In this document: positions 1 through 7,341 of the stretch, one piece after another
Position numbering within the stretch: position 1 is the stretch's first letter
Layout: the number at the start of each line of letters is the position of its first letter
Assembly (NCBI GenBank): GCA_902787835.1
Contig: CADAHU010000004.1
Coordinates: 1 to 39,343 of the forward strand
Source of the DNA: an uncultured Eubacteriales bacterium
Lineage (GTDB): Bacteria > Bacillota > Clostridia > Christensenellales > Aristaeellaceae
Direction: 5' to 3'
Length of the DNA: 39,343 nucleotides
Translations under genes and position numbers: made by a program
The notes under the pieces: model-generated
The model's database searches: none
The model's input: the letters and a program-made list of their open reading frames with translations, nothing else
What the model was told of the DNA's origin: nothing

Positions 1-19
1 CAAAAACTTTTTGCAGCGT

Positions 20-47
20 TGCGTTTTCTCTGGTATCATGCGTCTAA
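20..47 (+). promoter_or_regulatory. Candidate ECF-type promoter of the sigma factor operon
   Basis: A CGTCTAA block at 41-47 resembles the -10 element used by many Firmicutes ECF sigma factors. A GC/T-rich stretch at 20-27 (TGCGTTTT) or further upstream at 12-20 could serve as the -35, but neither is a clean AAC motif. If the -10 is right, transcription starts close to position 52. That makes the GTG at 51 an unlikely start codon and favours ATG 72. Self-activation by the encoded sigma factor is inferred. Confidence 0.42.
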
Positions 48-71
48 TGGGTGAAAGGGGATGAGGCTGCC

Positions 72-584
72 ATGGAAACTGTCACGGGCCCGGACAGGAG
101 AGAGCAAAGGATCGAGCGCATGGTAACCCTGTATCAGCTTCCCCTGCTGCGGCTGTGCATGCTCTATCTGCACGATGAAGACCTGGCGAAGGACGCTGTA
201 CAGGAAACGTTTATCAAGGCATACAGGAATCTGGACGCCTTCCGGGAGGAGGCGTCGGAAAAGACCTGGCTGACGCGCATTGCCATTAACTGCTGCAAAA
301 ACGTGTATCGATCCGGCTGGTTCAGGCATGTGGATCGAAACGTGACGCTGGATATGATAACGGAGCGGCCCGCGCCCGCCGACCCGGCGGATGACTGCCT
401 GACCACGGAGATCATGAATCTGCCCATCCGGCTCCGGGAGGCGGCACTGCTCTGCTGGCTGCAGGGCATGACCTGCGAGGAGGCGGCCCAGGCGCTGGGC
501 ATCTCCCGGCAGGCCGTGGGCAGCCGCTTGAACCGCGCAAGGAAAAAGCTGCGCTTTGCATTGGAAGGGAGGGAGGATCCATGA
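72..584 (+). CDS. RNA polymerase ECF-family sigma factor
   Basis: This is a sigma-70 family factor of the extracytoplasmic-function group, which directs RNA polymerase to a small stress or envelope regulon. From ATG 72 it is 170 residues, a normal ECF length. Region 2 is visible in the first half (DLAKDAVQETFIKAYRN, then a WLTRIAINCCKN segment). Region 4 lies near the C terminus, with the helix-turn-helix ALGISRQAVGSRLNRARKKL. The frame is open back to GTG 51, but AAAGGGG at 54-60 is placed as a ribosome binding site for ATG 72. The stop overlaps the start of the next gene (ATGA at 581-584), so the two products are probably translationally coupled as sigma factor and regulator. The exact ECF subgroup cannot be told from the sequence alone. 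Confidence 0.88.
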   Translation: METVTGPDRREQRIERMVTLYQLPLLRLCMLYLHDEDLAKDAVQETFIKAYRNLDAFREEASEKTWLTRIAINCCKNVYRSGWFRHVDRNVTLDMITERPAPADPADDCLTTEIMNLPIRLREAALLCWLQGMTCEEAAQALGISRQAVGSRLNRARKKLRFALEGREDP

Positions 585-2413
585 CCCTGCGGGAGGAACA
601 GGAAAGAGTGCAAAAGGCGGTTGATCATTCCCTTTCCCACGTGCAGGCCGATCCCTGGCTGACGCAGCGGGTGCTTGCGCAAGCGAAAGGAGAAGAACCT
701 GTGAAAAGAAAAATCTCGTTGGCATTGATACTGGCGATCGTATTGGGACTTGCCATGATGGGGACGGCCTACGCGCTGTTCTCCTCCCAGGTGGCTGCGT
801 TCTTTGACCAGCACTGGGGGCATGATTACGGAGCCTGGCTGCAGGGCGGAAAAATCGCCCGGATCGGAGAAACTTTTACCCTTGGCGGCGTTGATTTCAC
901 GCTGGATGAAGTGGTCTACCGCGACCGGGGGATCTATGCCGTCGGCACCGCCCGCGTGACCAATGATCAGGATGTTCTGATTCCCATGGATGTGGCGGAC
1001 GGATGGCTGCTGGAAGAAGTGATGCAGGGGGACGAAGCGCAGTCCCTGATCCGCCAGGCAAAGGAAAAAGGCGGGCGGATGCTGTCCATTGACTGCGCGC
1101 CCGAAAGGATCGGCGTGGACAACGGCTCCATGGTGTACGTGGGGGATACGGGCATGTATAACCTCCGGAACGAGGATGGGAGCCTCACCTTCTCCTTTGA
1201 GACGGGCGGCTACGCGCTGGAGGACGGTACCGTCTATCAGATGGAGATGTATATCGATGTGGACGAATGGACGGAAGCGGGGAGGGCCGAGCATGATCCG
1301 GCGGAGGGGCAGGCCTGGACGGTGAGCTTCCAGCCGGCCATCCTGGCGGAAACCGCCGCGACGGAAGCGCCCGCGCAGGCGCCTGCGGAAGCCGCGCAGC
1401 AGACCGGGTATGAAATTCTGGTGCCCGAAGCCTATCGGGAAAATGGCACCGTGCCCGTGTACCAGGCGACCGAAAGCGACTTTACGGCAATCGTGCAGCC
1501 GGAATGGTTCAACCGGACCGGTATCGCAAAGGAAGAAAGGGCAAAGAAGGGCGTCAGCTTCACCTTCAACGATCATGCGGAGCTGTCCGTCAGCCCGGAA
1601 GCTGTTTGCTACTTGGAATACTCGGAGGAGCTGTTTGATTACAACTGGCGGGAACGGGAGGAATACACGCCGGATATCGAGCCCATGATGCTGCCCAAGC
1701 GGGCGCTTTCCCAGAGCATCGCGTACATGGCCGCCCAGGTGCATACCGGGCGTGCGGATTTTACAAAGGGCGTTTCCTTTGAGCGCGATCAGCTGACAAA
1801 CCTCACTCTGGCGGACGCGCAGCGCGCCGCGGAGGAGCTCTTTGATAAGCTGGGGCTGCAGGGCTATGCGCTGGCCTGGAAGCTGGATATGAGCCTGGAC
1901 CGGATCCAAACCCTGGGAGAAGCCTATAACCGTTTCTGGTTTGAGGGGGAGGAGGGCTACAGCAACGCGCCGCGCCAGGATTACGCCGCCGCCACGGCGG
2001 AGGACGAAGGATACTTCCTGCTGTACACCCCGCTGGGGGTGGATCAAATCAGCGACGGACGCCATCAGATCACGCTGTTTGTTTCCGGCCGCGGCATTGT
2101 TTACGCCAATATCGCCAGCGCGTATACCCGCGGAGCGGAAGCGTATACCCCAGAAAAGCTGATCCCGCCCGAACAGGCGGTAACCGGTCTTTACGCGGAG
2201 GCTGCAAAATCTCGGGACAGCATCCAGATTAAATCCATTGAGCGGGTGGCGCTGACCTATGTGGCTGTCCGCGCCGAAAACAAACAGGATGGCATGGTGT
2301 TCGCCCCGGTCTGGCAGATCCTGTTTATGGAAGCGGGACAAAGCGAAGAATATACCAGCTGGGCGGAATTCAACGCAATCAGCGGCACACTGATCGACGC
2401 GAACTTCCGGTGA
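581..2413 (+). CDS. Single-pass membrane protein, putative anti-sigma regulator with large extracytoplasmic part
   Basis: The 610-residue product starts inside the stop codon of the sigma factor gene. The first ~44 residues are charged and cytoplasmic in character and contain a DPWLTQRVLAQAKGEE segment. One hydrophobic helix follows at about 45-66 (after the basic VKRK). The remaining ~540 residues would be outside the membrane. An Ala/Glu/Pro-rich linker at about 254-275 separates two extracytoplasmic parts. The first (about 70-250) resembles DUF4179-type beta-rich domains of Clostridial anti-sigma proteins, but this is a weak impression. There is no HxxxCxxC zinc anti-sigma signature. Gene order and topology suggest that it restrains the ECF factor until an external signal arrives; this is inference. 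It could also be a sensor or lipoprotein-like protein of the regulon. Confidence 0.6.
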   Translation: MTLREEQERVQKAVDHSLSHVQADPWLTQRVLAQAKGEEPVKRKISLALILAIVLGLAMMGTAYALFSSQVAAFFDQHWGHDYGAWLQGGKIARIGETFTLGGVDFTLDEVVYRDRGIYAVGTARVTNDQDVLIPMDVADGWLLEEVMQGDEAQSLIRQAKEKGGRMLSIDCAPERIGVDNGSMVYVGDTGMYNLRNEDGSLTFSFETGGYALEDGTVYQMEMYIDVDEWTEAGRAEHDPAEGQAWTVSFQPAILAETAATEAPAQAPAEAAQQTGYEILVPEAYRENGTVPVYQATESDFTAIVQPEWFNRTGIAKEERAKKGVSFTFNDHAELSVSPEAVCYLEYSEELFDYNWREREEYTPDIEPMMLPKRALSQSIAYMAAQVHTGRADFTKGVSFERDQLTNLTLADAQRAAEELFDKLGLQGYALAWKLDMSLDRIQTLGEAYNRFWFEGEEGYSNAPRQDYAAATAEDEGYFLLYTPLGVDQISDGRHQITLFVSGRGIVYANIASAYTRGAEAYTPEKLIPPEQAVTGLYAEAAKSRDSIQIKSIERVALTYVAVRAENKQDGMVFAPVWQILFMEAGQSEEYTSWAEFNAISGTLIDANFR

Positions 2414-2443
2414 CGCGCTGTTCCGTCACAAAGAATAAATAAA

Positions 2444-2479
2444 AAGGGGCAGGATGATCCCTGGATCATCCTGTCCCTT
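2444..2479 (-). terminator. Rho-independent terminator of the HD gene
   Basis: A 17-nt inverted repeat (arms 2444-2460 and 2463-2479, one mismatch) forms a strong hairpin. On the - strand it is followed by a T-rich run (TTTTTATTTATT), as expected for a terminator of the HD-domain gene. It may also stop + strand reading from the sigma operon, although the T-run on that side is poor. Confidence 0.75.
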
Positions 2480-2495
2480 CTTGCTGCATGGCGCA

Positions 2496-2564
2496 TTATT
2501 TCATCAGGTATTGCAGCGCTTTGTTGTATTTTTCCTGGCGGAGCACGTCGCGCATCTCCACGTG
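2496..2564 (-). other. Readable C-terminal tail of the HD gene behind an in-frame stop
   Basis: Directly after the UAA at 2565-2567 the same - strand frame stays open for 22 codons and ends at a second UAA (2496-2498). The translated segment ends EKYNKALQYLMK. This looks like the conserved last helix (EKYRKAL-type) of small HD hydrolases of this family. The terminator comes only after this second stop, so the tail appears to be a former part of the gene rather than intergenic DNA. Confidence 0.7.
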
Positions 2565-2918
2565 TTACAGCCGGGTCAGATTGCTGTTGTCGATCAGATC
2601 GATGATTTTGACAGCGCGGGCGGTGGGGTTTTGCCGGACCCGCTGCAGGTAATCGTCCCATGCTTCCCCGTCCCGGCGGCTCATGGCGTCCACGGCGGCG
2701 GCGGTTTCCGGGCCGAACTGCGCTTCGATTTCCCGCAGCGTCAGGCCCGTATCCTCCACTGTGTCGTGCAGCCAGCCCACCACCTGCTCCTCCTGGGATT
2801 GCAGCCTTCCGGCCACCCGGGCGGGATGGCCGATGTAGGGCGCGCCGGATTTGTCCTTCTGTCCCCGGTGCAGCCGCTCCGCCCATTCCCGGGCCGTATT
2901 CACATCCGTGCTCAGCAT
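2565..2918 (-). CDS. Small HD-domain hydrolase (SpoT/MESH-like), probably truncated by a nonsense codon
   Basis: The 117-residue product has the metal-binding features of HD phosphohydrolases related to the hydrolase half of RelA/SpoT: a histidine in YIGHPARVA, the HD pair in VVGWLHDTVEDTG, and a late aspartate in VKIIDLIDNSNLTRL. Single-domain members act on (p)ppGpp-like or other nucleotides; the substrate here is unknown. The ribosome binding site AAAGGAGGG is ideal for ATG 2918. The frame stops at UAA 2565-2567, but 22 more codons of family-like sequence follow in frame, so the intact protein would be about 140 residues. The HD core is complete, so partial activity is possible. The gene may be a recent pseudogene, or the stop may be a sequence error. 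Confidence 0.75.
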   Translation of the reverse strand: MLSTDVNTAREWAERLHRGQKDKSGAPYIGHPARVAGRLQSQEEQVVGWLHDTVEDTGLTLREIEAQFGPETAAAVDAMSRRDGEAWDDYLQRVRQNPTARAVKIIDLIDNSNLTRL

Positions 2919-2947
2919 GAGGATCCCTCCTTTACCGATTGTGCCTC

Positions 2948-2990
2948 AAAAACATTGCTGCCGCGCAACTCCTGCGCGGCAGCCGTTTTT
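2948..2990 (-). terminator. Terminator downstream of the YbjQ-family gene
   Basis: A perfect 11-bp GC-rich stem (arms 2957-2967 and 2973-2983, 5-nt loop) is flanked by A5 at 2948-2952 and T5 at 2986-2990. It can therefore act in both orientations. It lies just after the stop of the - strand YbjQ gene and before the HD gene, so these two genes are probably separate units. Confidence 0.85.
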
Positions 2991-3003
2991 CTGTGTGCAA
3001 TGC

Positions 3004-3315
3004 TCAGCGGAAGCGCACAGCCGTGCCGTAGGCCATCACCTCGGCCGCGCTCTGCATGATGCCCGCGGTGGCGTAGCGCACAGCCACGATGGCGTCCGCG
3101 CCCAGGGCCTGGGCCTCCTCCACCATCCGCTCGGTGGCGATCTGGCGGGCCTTGTCCATCATCTCGTTGTACTTCTTCAGCTCGCCGCCAAACATGGTTT
3201 TGAGCCCCGCGCCGATATCGCGGATGGCGTTGACGGTCTGGATGGTGCTGCCCTTGACCATCCCCAGGGGTTCCAGCTGCCTGCCGGCGATGTTTTCTGT
3301 GGTGACGATCAGCAT
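3004..3315 (-). CDS. YbjQ/UPF0145 family protein
   Basis: The 103-residue protein matches the YbjQ (UPF0145) family along its whole length. It starts with the typical MLIVTTENIAGR, has a GSTIQTVNAIRDIGAG segment, the helix KARQIATERMVEEAQALGADAIVAVRY, and ends with EVMAYGTAVRF. The family forms small pentameric assemblies and has been annotated as heavy-metal binding, but its role is not established. A GGAGG ribosome binding site stands before ATG 3315, and a strong promoter lies upstream at 3360-3388. It is a monocistronic gene ended by the hairpin at 2948-2990. Confidence 0.93.
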   Translation of the reverse strand: MLIVTTENIAGRQLEPLGMVKGSTIQTVNAIRDIGAGLKTMFGGELKKYNEMMDKARQIATERMVEEAQALGADAIVAVRYATAGIMQSAAEVMAYGTAVRFR

Positions 3316-3359
3316 GGTGATGTACCTCCGTTTTTCATTTTTATCAATGATTTGCTTAT

Positions 3360-3388
3360 ATTATACACATTTTGCATAGGGCGGTCAA
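3360..3388 (-). promoter_or_regulatory. Sigma-A type promoter for the YbjQ gene
   Basis: On the - strand TTGACC (3388-3383) and a perfect TATAAT (3365-3360) are separated by 17 nt, a near-consensus housekeeping promoter. It is about 45 nt upstream of the YbjQ start codon. Confidence 0.8.
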
Positions 3389-3428
3389 TAAAAAACGCCG
3401 CTGCGGGCCTGCTTTTTTTGAAGAGTCC

Positions 3429-3457
3429 ATGACAAACGGGAGGAACTGTGATACTAT
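3429..3457 (+). promoter_or_regulatory. Possible promoter of the GH43 gene
   Basis: ATGACA at 3429-3434 and TACTAT at 3452-3457 are spaced by 17 nt. The overlapping TGTGATACT (3447-3455) could instead be an extended -10. The match is moderate; it is the best candidate in the short gap before the GH43 start. Confidence 0.4.
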
Positions 3458-3493
3458 ATCCATAACCGATCCATCACCGAAGGGAGAGATATT

Positions 3494-4981
3494 ATGCGGT
3501 ACGAAAATCCAATCATCCGCGGCTTCAACCCCGATCCCAGCATTTGCCGGGTGGGGGAGGATTTTTATCTGGCTACCAGCTCCTTTGAGTTTTTCCCCGG
3601 CATCCCGGTGTATCACAGCCGGGATCTGGTCAACTGGCGGCAGATCGGCAACTGCATCGAGCGGCCGGAGCAGCTGCCCATGGAGATCGCCGGGGCCGGT
3701 CTGGGCATCTGGGCGCCCACCATCCGCTGGCACGAAGGGCTCTTTTATGTCACCGCCAAAATGAAGGATTTTGGCAACTTTATCGTTTGGTCCGCCGATC
3801 CCGCCACCGGCTGGTCCGATCCCGTGCGGGTGGATATCGAGGGCATCGATCCCTCCATTCTGTTTGACGGCGGCAAGGCCTATTATACCACCAACCTGCG
3901 CAGCCCCGAGGGGCTGGAGTCGATCTCCATGGTGGAGGTGGACGCGAAAACCGGGGATAAGCGCAGCGACGTGCGGGCGATCTGGCACGGCATGGCCGAC
4001 GACCGCCCCCAAAAGCTGGAAGCGCCGCATATTTATCACATCGGGGACTGGTATTATCTGTGGGCAGCGGAGGGCGGCACGGCCTTTGAGCATATGATCA
4101 CTGCCGCCCGCAGCCGGGAGATCTGGGGCCCCTATACGTCCTGCGACGCGCCGCTGCTCACCAACCGCTATAGCGAGGGCACCGGCGTGGCCTGCAGCGG
4201 CCACGGCGATCTGGTGGAGGATGGCCGCGGCAACTGGTGGACGGTGCACCTGGCCACCCGGCCGGACGACCGCTGGTATTCCCATCTGGGGCGGGAAACC
4301 TTCCTGCTGCCCGTCACCTGGGAGAAGGAGTGGCCGGTGATCGGGGACGGCGTATCCCACCTGGTATGCGACGGCCCGCTGACGGCGGCGCAGCAGCCGC
4401 TGAATCCCTGGCAGGCCGATTTTTCCAGCCGCCAGCCCCAGTGGCTGTCCGTGCGCAGGCCCGTCGCGGCGCATTATGATTTCCGGGGCGATCGCCTGGC
4501 GCTGACGCCCGCCACGGAAAAGCTGTCCGATCCCCTGGGCAGCCCCGCCTTCCTGGCGCTGCGGCAGATGGATATCGATTGCACGGTGGAGGCCCGGATA
4601 TGCTTCGACCCCGCTTTTGATCAAAGCGAGGCCGGGCTGAGCATCTATATTGCCGATTACGGCTATTATGCCTTCTGCAAAAAGCGGATCGATGGGCGGA
4701 ATAGCCTGATGATCTACCGCCAGGGCGGCGATTTTGCGCCCGTCAGCCTGCCCCTGGCGGATGGGGAAATCAAGCTCAGGATCCAGGCGGATAAAAAGCA
4801 TTATACGCTTTCCTACGCGCTGGACGGCGGGGAATACGTCCGGGCCGCCGTGGTGCCGGTGCTTACCAAGGCCGACGCGGGCAAGGGCTTCACCGGCACA
4901 CTGATCGGCGTGTACGCCCAGACGGACCGGGCGGGGGAGAAGCCTGCGGAGATCCTTTCTTACAGGGTGTTCCCGGCCTGA
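3494..4981 (+). CDS. Glycoside hydrolase family 43 (beta-xylosidase/arabinofuranosidase type)
   Basis: The 495-residue enzyme is a five-bladed beta-propeller GH43 glycosidase followed by a C-terminal beta-sandwich (from about residue 310) of the type found in xylosidases. The opening NPIIRGFNPDPSICRVGED is the classic GH43 xylosidase start. The three acidic residues expected for inverting hydrolysis are visible: D14 (base, NPDPS), D119 (GIDPSI) and E176 (acid, LEAPHIY). There is no signal peptide, so it probably acts in the cytoplasm on imported xylo- or arabino-oligosaccharides. AGGGAG at 3481-3486 precedes ATG 3494. Its end overlaps the convergent sulfatase by 22 bp. Exact linkage specificity cannot be read from the sequence, and no transporter or regulator is adjacent. 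Confidence 0.92.
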   Translation: MRYENPIIRGFNPDPSICRVGEDFYLATSSFEFFPGIPVYHSRDLVNWRQIGNCIERPEQLPMEIAGAGLGIWAPTIRWHEGLFYVTAKMKDFGNFIVWSADPATGWSDPVRVDIEGIDPSILFDGGKAYYTTNLRSPEGLESISMVEVDAKTGDKRSDVRAIWHGMADDRPQKLEAPHIYHIGDWYYLWAAEGGTAFEHMITAARSREIWGPYTSCDAPLLTNRYSEGTGVACSGHGDLVEDGRGNWWTVHLATRPDDRWYSHLGRETFLLPVTWEKEWPVIGDGVSHLVCDGPLTAAQQPLNPWQADFSSRQPQWLSVRRPVAAHYDFRGDRLALTPATEKLSDPLGSPAFLALRQMDIDCTVEARICFDPAFDQSEAGLSIYIADYGYYAFCKKRIDGRNSLMIYRQGGDFAPVSLPLADGEIKLRIQADKKHYTLSYALDGGEYVRAAVVPVLTKADAGKGFTGTLIGVYAQTDRAGEKPAEILSYRVFPA

Positions 4982-6483
4982 TCGGGCCGTGTCAGCGGCT
5001 CCAGCCCCCGATAATCGCCGAAGGCGGGGCCCCGGGCAAAGGCGGAGGATACGTGGGCCAGCAGCTCCAGCGTCATGCGGCTGCGCACCTCCGCCAGCGC
5101 CGGGTCGTCAAAGCGGTTGTACCATTCGTGGGGATCGTTTTTCAGATCGTATAATTCGCCGCGCAGGGGCGTATCATCCAGCACCGTGCCGTCCCGGAAC
5201 AGGATCAGCTTATAATCCTCGCTGCGCCACATCCAGGCCGGAGCGGGCATGACGCGCTCGGTGCCGCAGCCGTGGAACTCGCAGAAAGCGCCGCTGCGCC
5301 GCCAATCGCTCAGCAGATCGATGCCCGGCAGACGCGGATCGGGGGCGATGCCCGCCGCAGCGCACAGGGTGGGGATCAGGTCGGTGAGCATGGCCGGGCG
5401 GCTGTCCCGGGTGCCGTGCAGCGCGGCGGATACATAATCGCCCGCCAGGATCAGCGGAACGCGCACGCTGGAATCAAACAGGCAGTATTTGCTGAAGCGG
5501 CCGTCGCGCTCGCCCAGCATCTCCCCGTGATCGGAAAGGAACACGAACAGCGTGTTTTTATCCAGTCCTTTTTGCCGGATCTTTTCCAGCACGCTGCCGA
5601 TAAAATCATCCATAAAGGTGCAGTTGGCCCAGTAGCGCAGCGTGGTGCGGCGCTTTTCCTCCGGGCTGCGGCCATCCAGCACCGCTTTGCGCTGGTAGTG
5701 CACGTCGTGCAGCGAGGGGCTTACCTTCATGGCGGCGGCGATGTGGGTATCGGGCTCCTCGTCCCAGGGCGGGGCCGGGATATCGGGAATATCATTGATG
5801 TTATACAGGCTTTCAAACTCCGGCGGGATATTGAACCCGGCGTGGGGCTTGATCAGCGAAAAATACAGGAACAGCGGCCTGCCGTCCGGCTGGTAATCCT
5901 CCAGGAATTCCATGCATTTGCGGTGGATAAAGCCGTCCCGGTGGTGCTCCTTGGGGAGCGACGAGGGCTTGCCGATATAGCCCAGGGCGTTTTCCTCCCC
6001 GCTGCCGAATTCGCCGGTCTCCTCATAATAGGCCCTGAGCCCTTCGGCGTCCTCGTCGTCCATCATCACCGCGCCCTCCTCGCACAGGATGGAGGAACGG
6101 CTTTGCCCCTCGGCGCGCACGTCGAAGCCGCGCCGGGAGCCCATGCCGCCGGGGCGCGTGTTGTTCCAGTGGGTTTTGCCAAAGCCCGCGCAGAAGTAGC
6201 CCGCGTCGTGCAGCAGCTGGGGCAGGGGAACGGCGGGCAGGCGGCTTTCATCCAGCAGCGCGCCGCGGTTGTTGCGCACGCCGGTCTGGGAGGGATACAG
6301 GCCAAACATCAGGGAGTTGCGGCTGGGCACGCACATGGGGCACTGGCATACGGCCTGATCAAAGAATATGCCGTCCCGGGCCAGGGAATCGATGCCCGGA
6401 GTGATGACCAGCGGGTTGACGGTACCCAGGGCGTCCCAGCGCTGCTGGTCGGTCATGATCATGATGATATTGGGGCGGTTCAT
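4960..6483 (-). CDS. Sulfatase (formylglycine-dependent, type I)
   Basis: The 507-residue protein belongs to the arylsulfatase/alkaline phosphatase superfamily. It begins NRPNIIMIMTDQQRWDALG, with metal-binding D12. It carries the C-X-P-S-R maturation signature (CVPSR, C51-R55), where Cys would be converted to formylglycine. FLSDHGEMLG supplies further metal ligands in the second half. No signal peptide is seen, so it should work in the cytoplasm. The activating radical-SAM enzyme (anSME) is not in this window. AGGAG stands before ATG 6483. The gene converges on the GH43 gene, and the last 22 bp are shared. Likely substrates are sulfated sugars from plant, mucin or algal glycans; this is inference from family and neighbour. 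Sulfatase-fold phosphodiesterases are an alternative. Confidence 0.92.
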   Translation of the reverse strand: MNRPNIIMIMTDQQRWDALGTVNPLVITPGIDSLARDGIFFDQAVCQCPMCVPSRNSLMFGLYPSQTGVRNNRGALLDESRLPAVPLPQLLHDAGYFCAGFGKTHWNNTRPGGMGSRRGFDVRAEGQSRSSILCEEGAVMMDDEDAEGLRAYYEETGEFGSGEENALGYIGKPSSLPKEHHRDGFIHRKCMEFLEDYQPDGRPLFLYFSLIKPHAGFNIPPEFESLYNINDIPDIPAPPWDEEPDTHIAAAMKVSPSLHDVHYQRKAVLDGRSPEEKRRTTLRYWANCTFMDDFIGSVLEKIRQKGLDKNTLFVFLSDHGEMLGERDGRFSKYCLFDSSVRVPLILAGDYVSAALHGTRDSRPAMLTDLIPTLCAAAGIAPDPRLPGIDLLSDWRRSGAFCEFHGCGTERVMPAPAWMWRSEDYKLILFRDGTVLDDTPLRGELYDLKNDPHEWYNRFDDPALAEVRSRMTLELLAHVSSAFARGPAFGDYRGLEPLTRPDQAGNTL

Positions 6484-6531
6484 GCTTGCTTCTCCTGCGT
6501 ATAATGATGGGGCGGGGCTTCCGCTGCGCTT

Positions 6532-6560
6532 ATCCTACACCAAAGGACGGCGAATGACAA
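6532..6560 (-). promoter_or_regulatory. Candidate promoter of the sulfatase gene
   Basis: Read on the - strand, TTGTCA (6560-6555) and TAGGAT (6537-6532) are spaced by exactly 17 nt and lie about 50 nt upstream of the sulfatase start. The -35 is good and the -10 is moderate. Confidence 0.5.
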
Positions 6561-6597
6561 GCAAAAATCCGCCCCCGAACCGCAAAAAACGTAGCAG

Positions 6598-6626
6598 TTG
6601 CCAAATCGCCGCGTATCTGCTATAAT
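6598..6626 (+). promoter_or_regulatory. Strong promoter for the asp23-to-polC operon
   Basis: TTGCCA (6598-6603) and a perfect TATAAT (6621-6626) are separated by 17 nt, and transcription would begin about 25 nt before the Asp23 start. No strong hairpin terminator is evident until after polC, so this may drive most of the 18.5-kb gene series that follows. Confidence 0.8.
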
Positions 6627-6656
6627 AATCTGTACATCGTAAAGGAGGTGCATTGC

Positions 6657-7283
6657 ATGGCCAGCAAGAAAGACAATCTGCCCACCAATGTGGATTTCGA
6701 TCTGGAAAACGGCGGCACCATTAAATATGCAAACGAAGTGATCGCCATTATCGCCGGCGTTGCCGCGAGCGAGGTGGAAGGCATTGCCGGTATGTCCGCC
6801 AGCGGCGGCTTTTCCGATATCCTGAGCCGCAACCGCAGCATTACCCGCGGCGTCAAGGTGGAGATCGGCGGCGAGGAAACCAGTGTGGATCTGTATATCG
6901 TTGTGGAGTACGGATTCCCCATCCAGAAGGTGGCTTCCGAGGTGCAGGAGAACGTCCGCAAGGCCATCGAGACCATGACCGGCCTGCATGTGGTCACGGT
7001 GGATGTGCATGTGCAGGGCGTCAGCTTTGAGCGCGAAAAGAAGGCGCTGCAGAGCGGCCTGGAATCGGCCCACCTGACCAGCGAGGAGAACGCCCGCATC
7101 CAGGACGAGGCGCGCCAGGCGCTTTTGAGCCGCGAGGAAGCGGCGGAGCAGCCCGCGGAGACCGAGGAGCCTGCGGAGGCTGAGAATGCCCCCGCGGAGG
7201 AGGAGCCCGCCCCCGCCGATCCCCTGGACGACGTGCTGGAGGAGATCGGGGAAACCAAGCCTGCCGAGGGCGAGGGAGAATAA
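6657..7283 (+). CDS. Asp23/Gls24 family envelope stress protein
   Basis: The 208-residue product contains the Asp23 (DUF322) domain at about 10-125: the GTIKYANEVIAIIAGVAASEVEGIAGM start, the VKVEIG..ETSVDLYIVVEYG strand region, and a final VVTVDVHVQGVSF strand. Family members polymerise under the membrane, anchored by AmaP, and respond to cell wall or alkaline stress. A low-complexity Glu/Ala/Pro-rich acidic tail covers about the last 60 residues and is longer than in typical members. The open frame extends to GTG 6648, but that codon overlaps the perfect AAAGGAGG (6641-6648), so ATG 6657 is the start. It is first in the long operon and lies directly before AmaP. Confidence 0.92.
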   Translation: MASKKDNLPTNVDFDLENGGTIKYANEVIAIIAGVAASEVEGIAGMSASGGFSDILSRNRSITRGVKVEIGGEETSVDLYIVVEYGFPIQKVASEVQENVRKAIETMTGLHVVTVDVHVQGVSFEREKKALQSGLESAHLTSEENARIQDEARQALLSREEAAEQPAETEEPAEAENAPAEEEPAPADPLDDVLEEIGETKPAEGEGE

Positions 7284-7341
7284 TGTTTTTTCCTCCTCTG
7301 CCGGGTACGGCTTTGTTTGCTTTCTGTAAGGAGGCGCAATT

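Noticed and set aside
51-71. GTG 51 as start of the sigma factor
   Set aside because: It lies at the predicted transcription start and has no upstream binding site, whereas ATG 72 is preceded by AAAGGGG.
2565-2567. UAA read as an amino acid (recoding) in the HD gene
   Set aside because: Other genes in the window end properly with UAA (for example asp23, folD, nusA), and UAA is not a selenocysteine or pyrrolysine codon.
3388-3420. A6...T7 flanked GC stretch as a terminator before the GH43 gene
   Set aside because: The GC part between the A and T runs does not give a good stem; only a few pairs can form.
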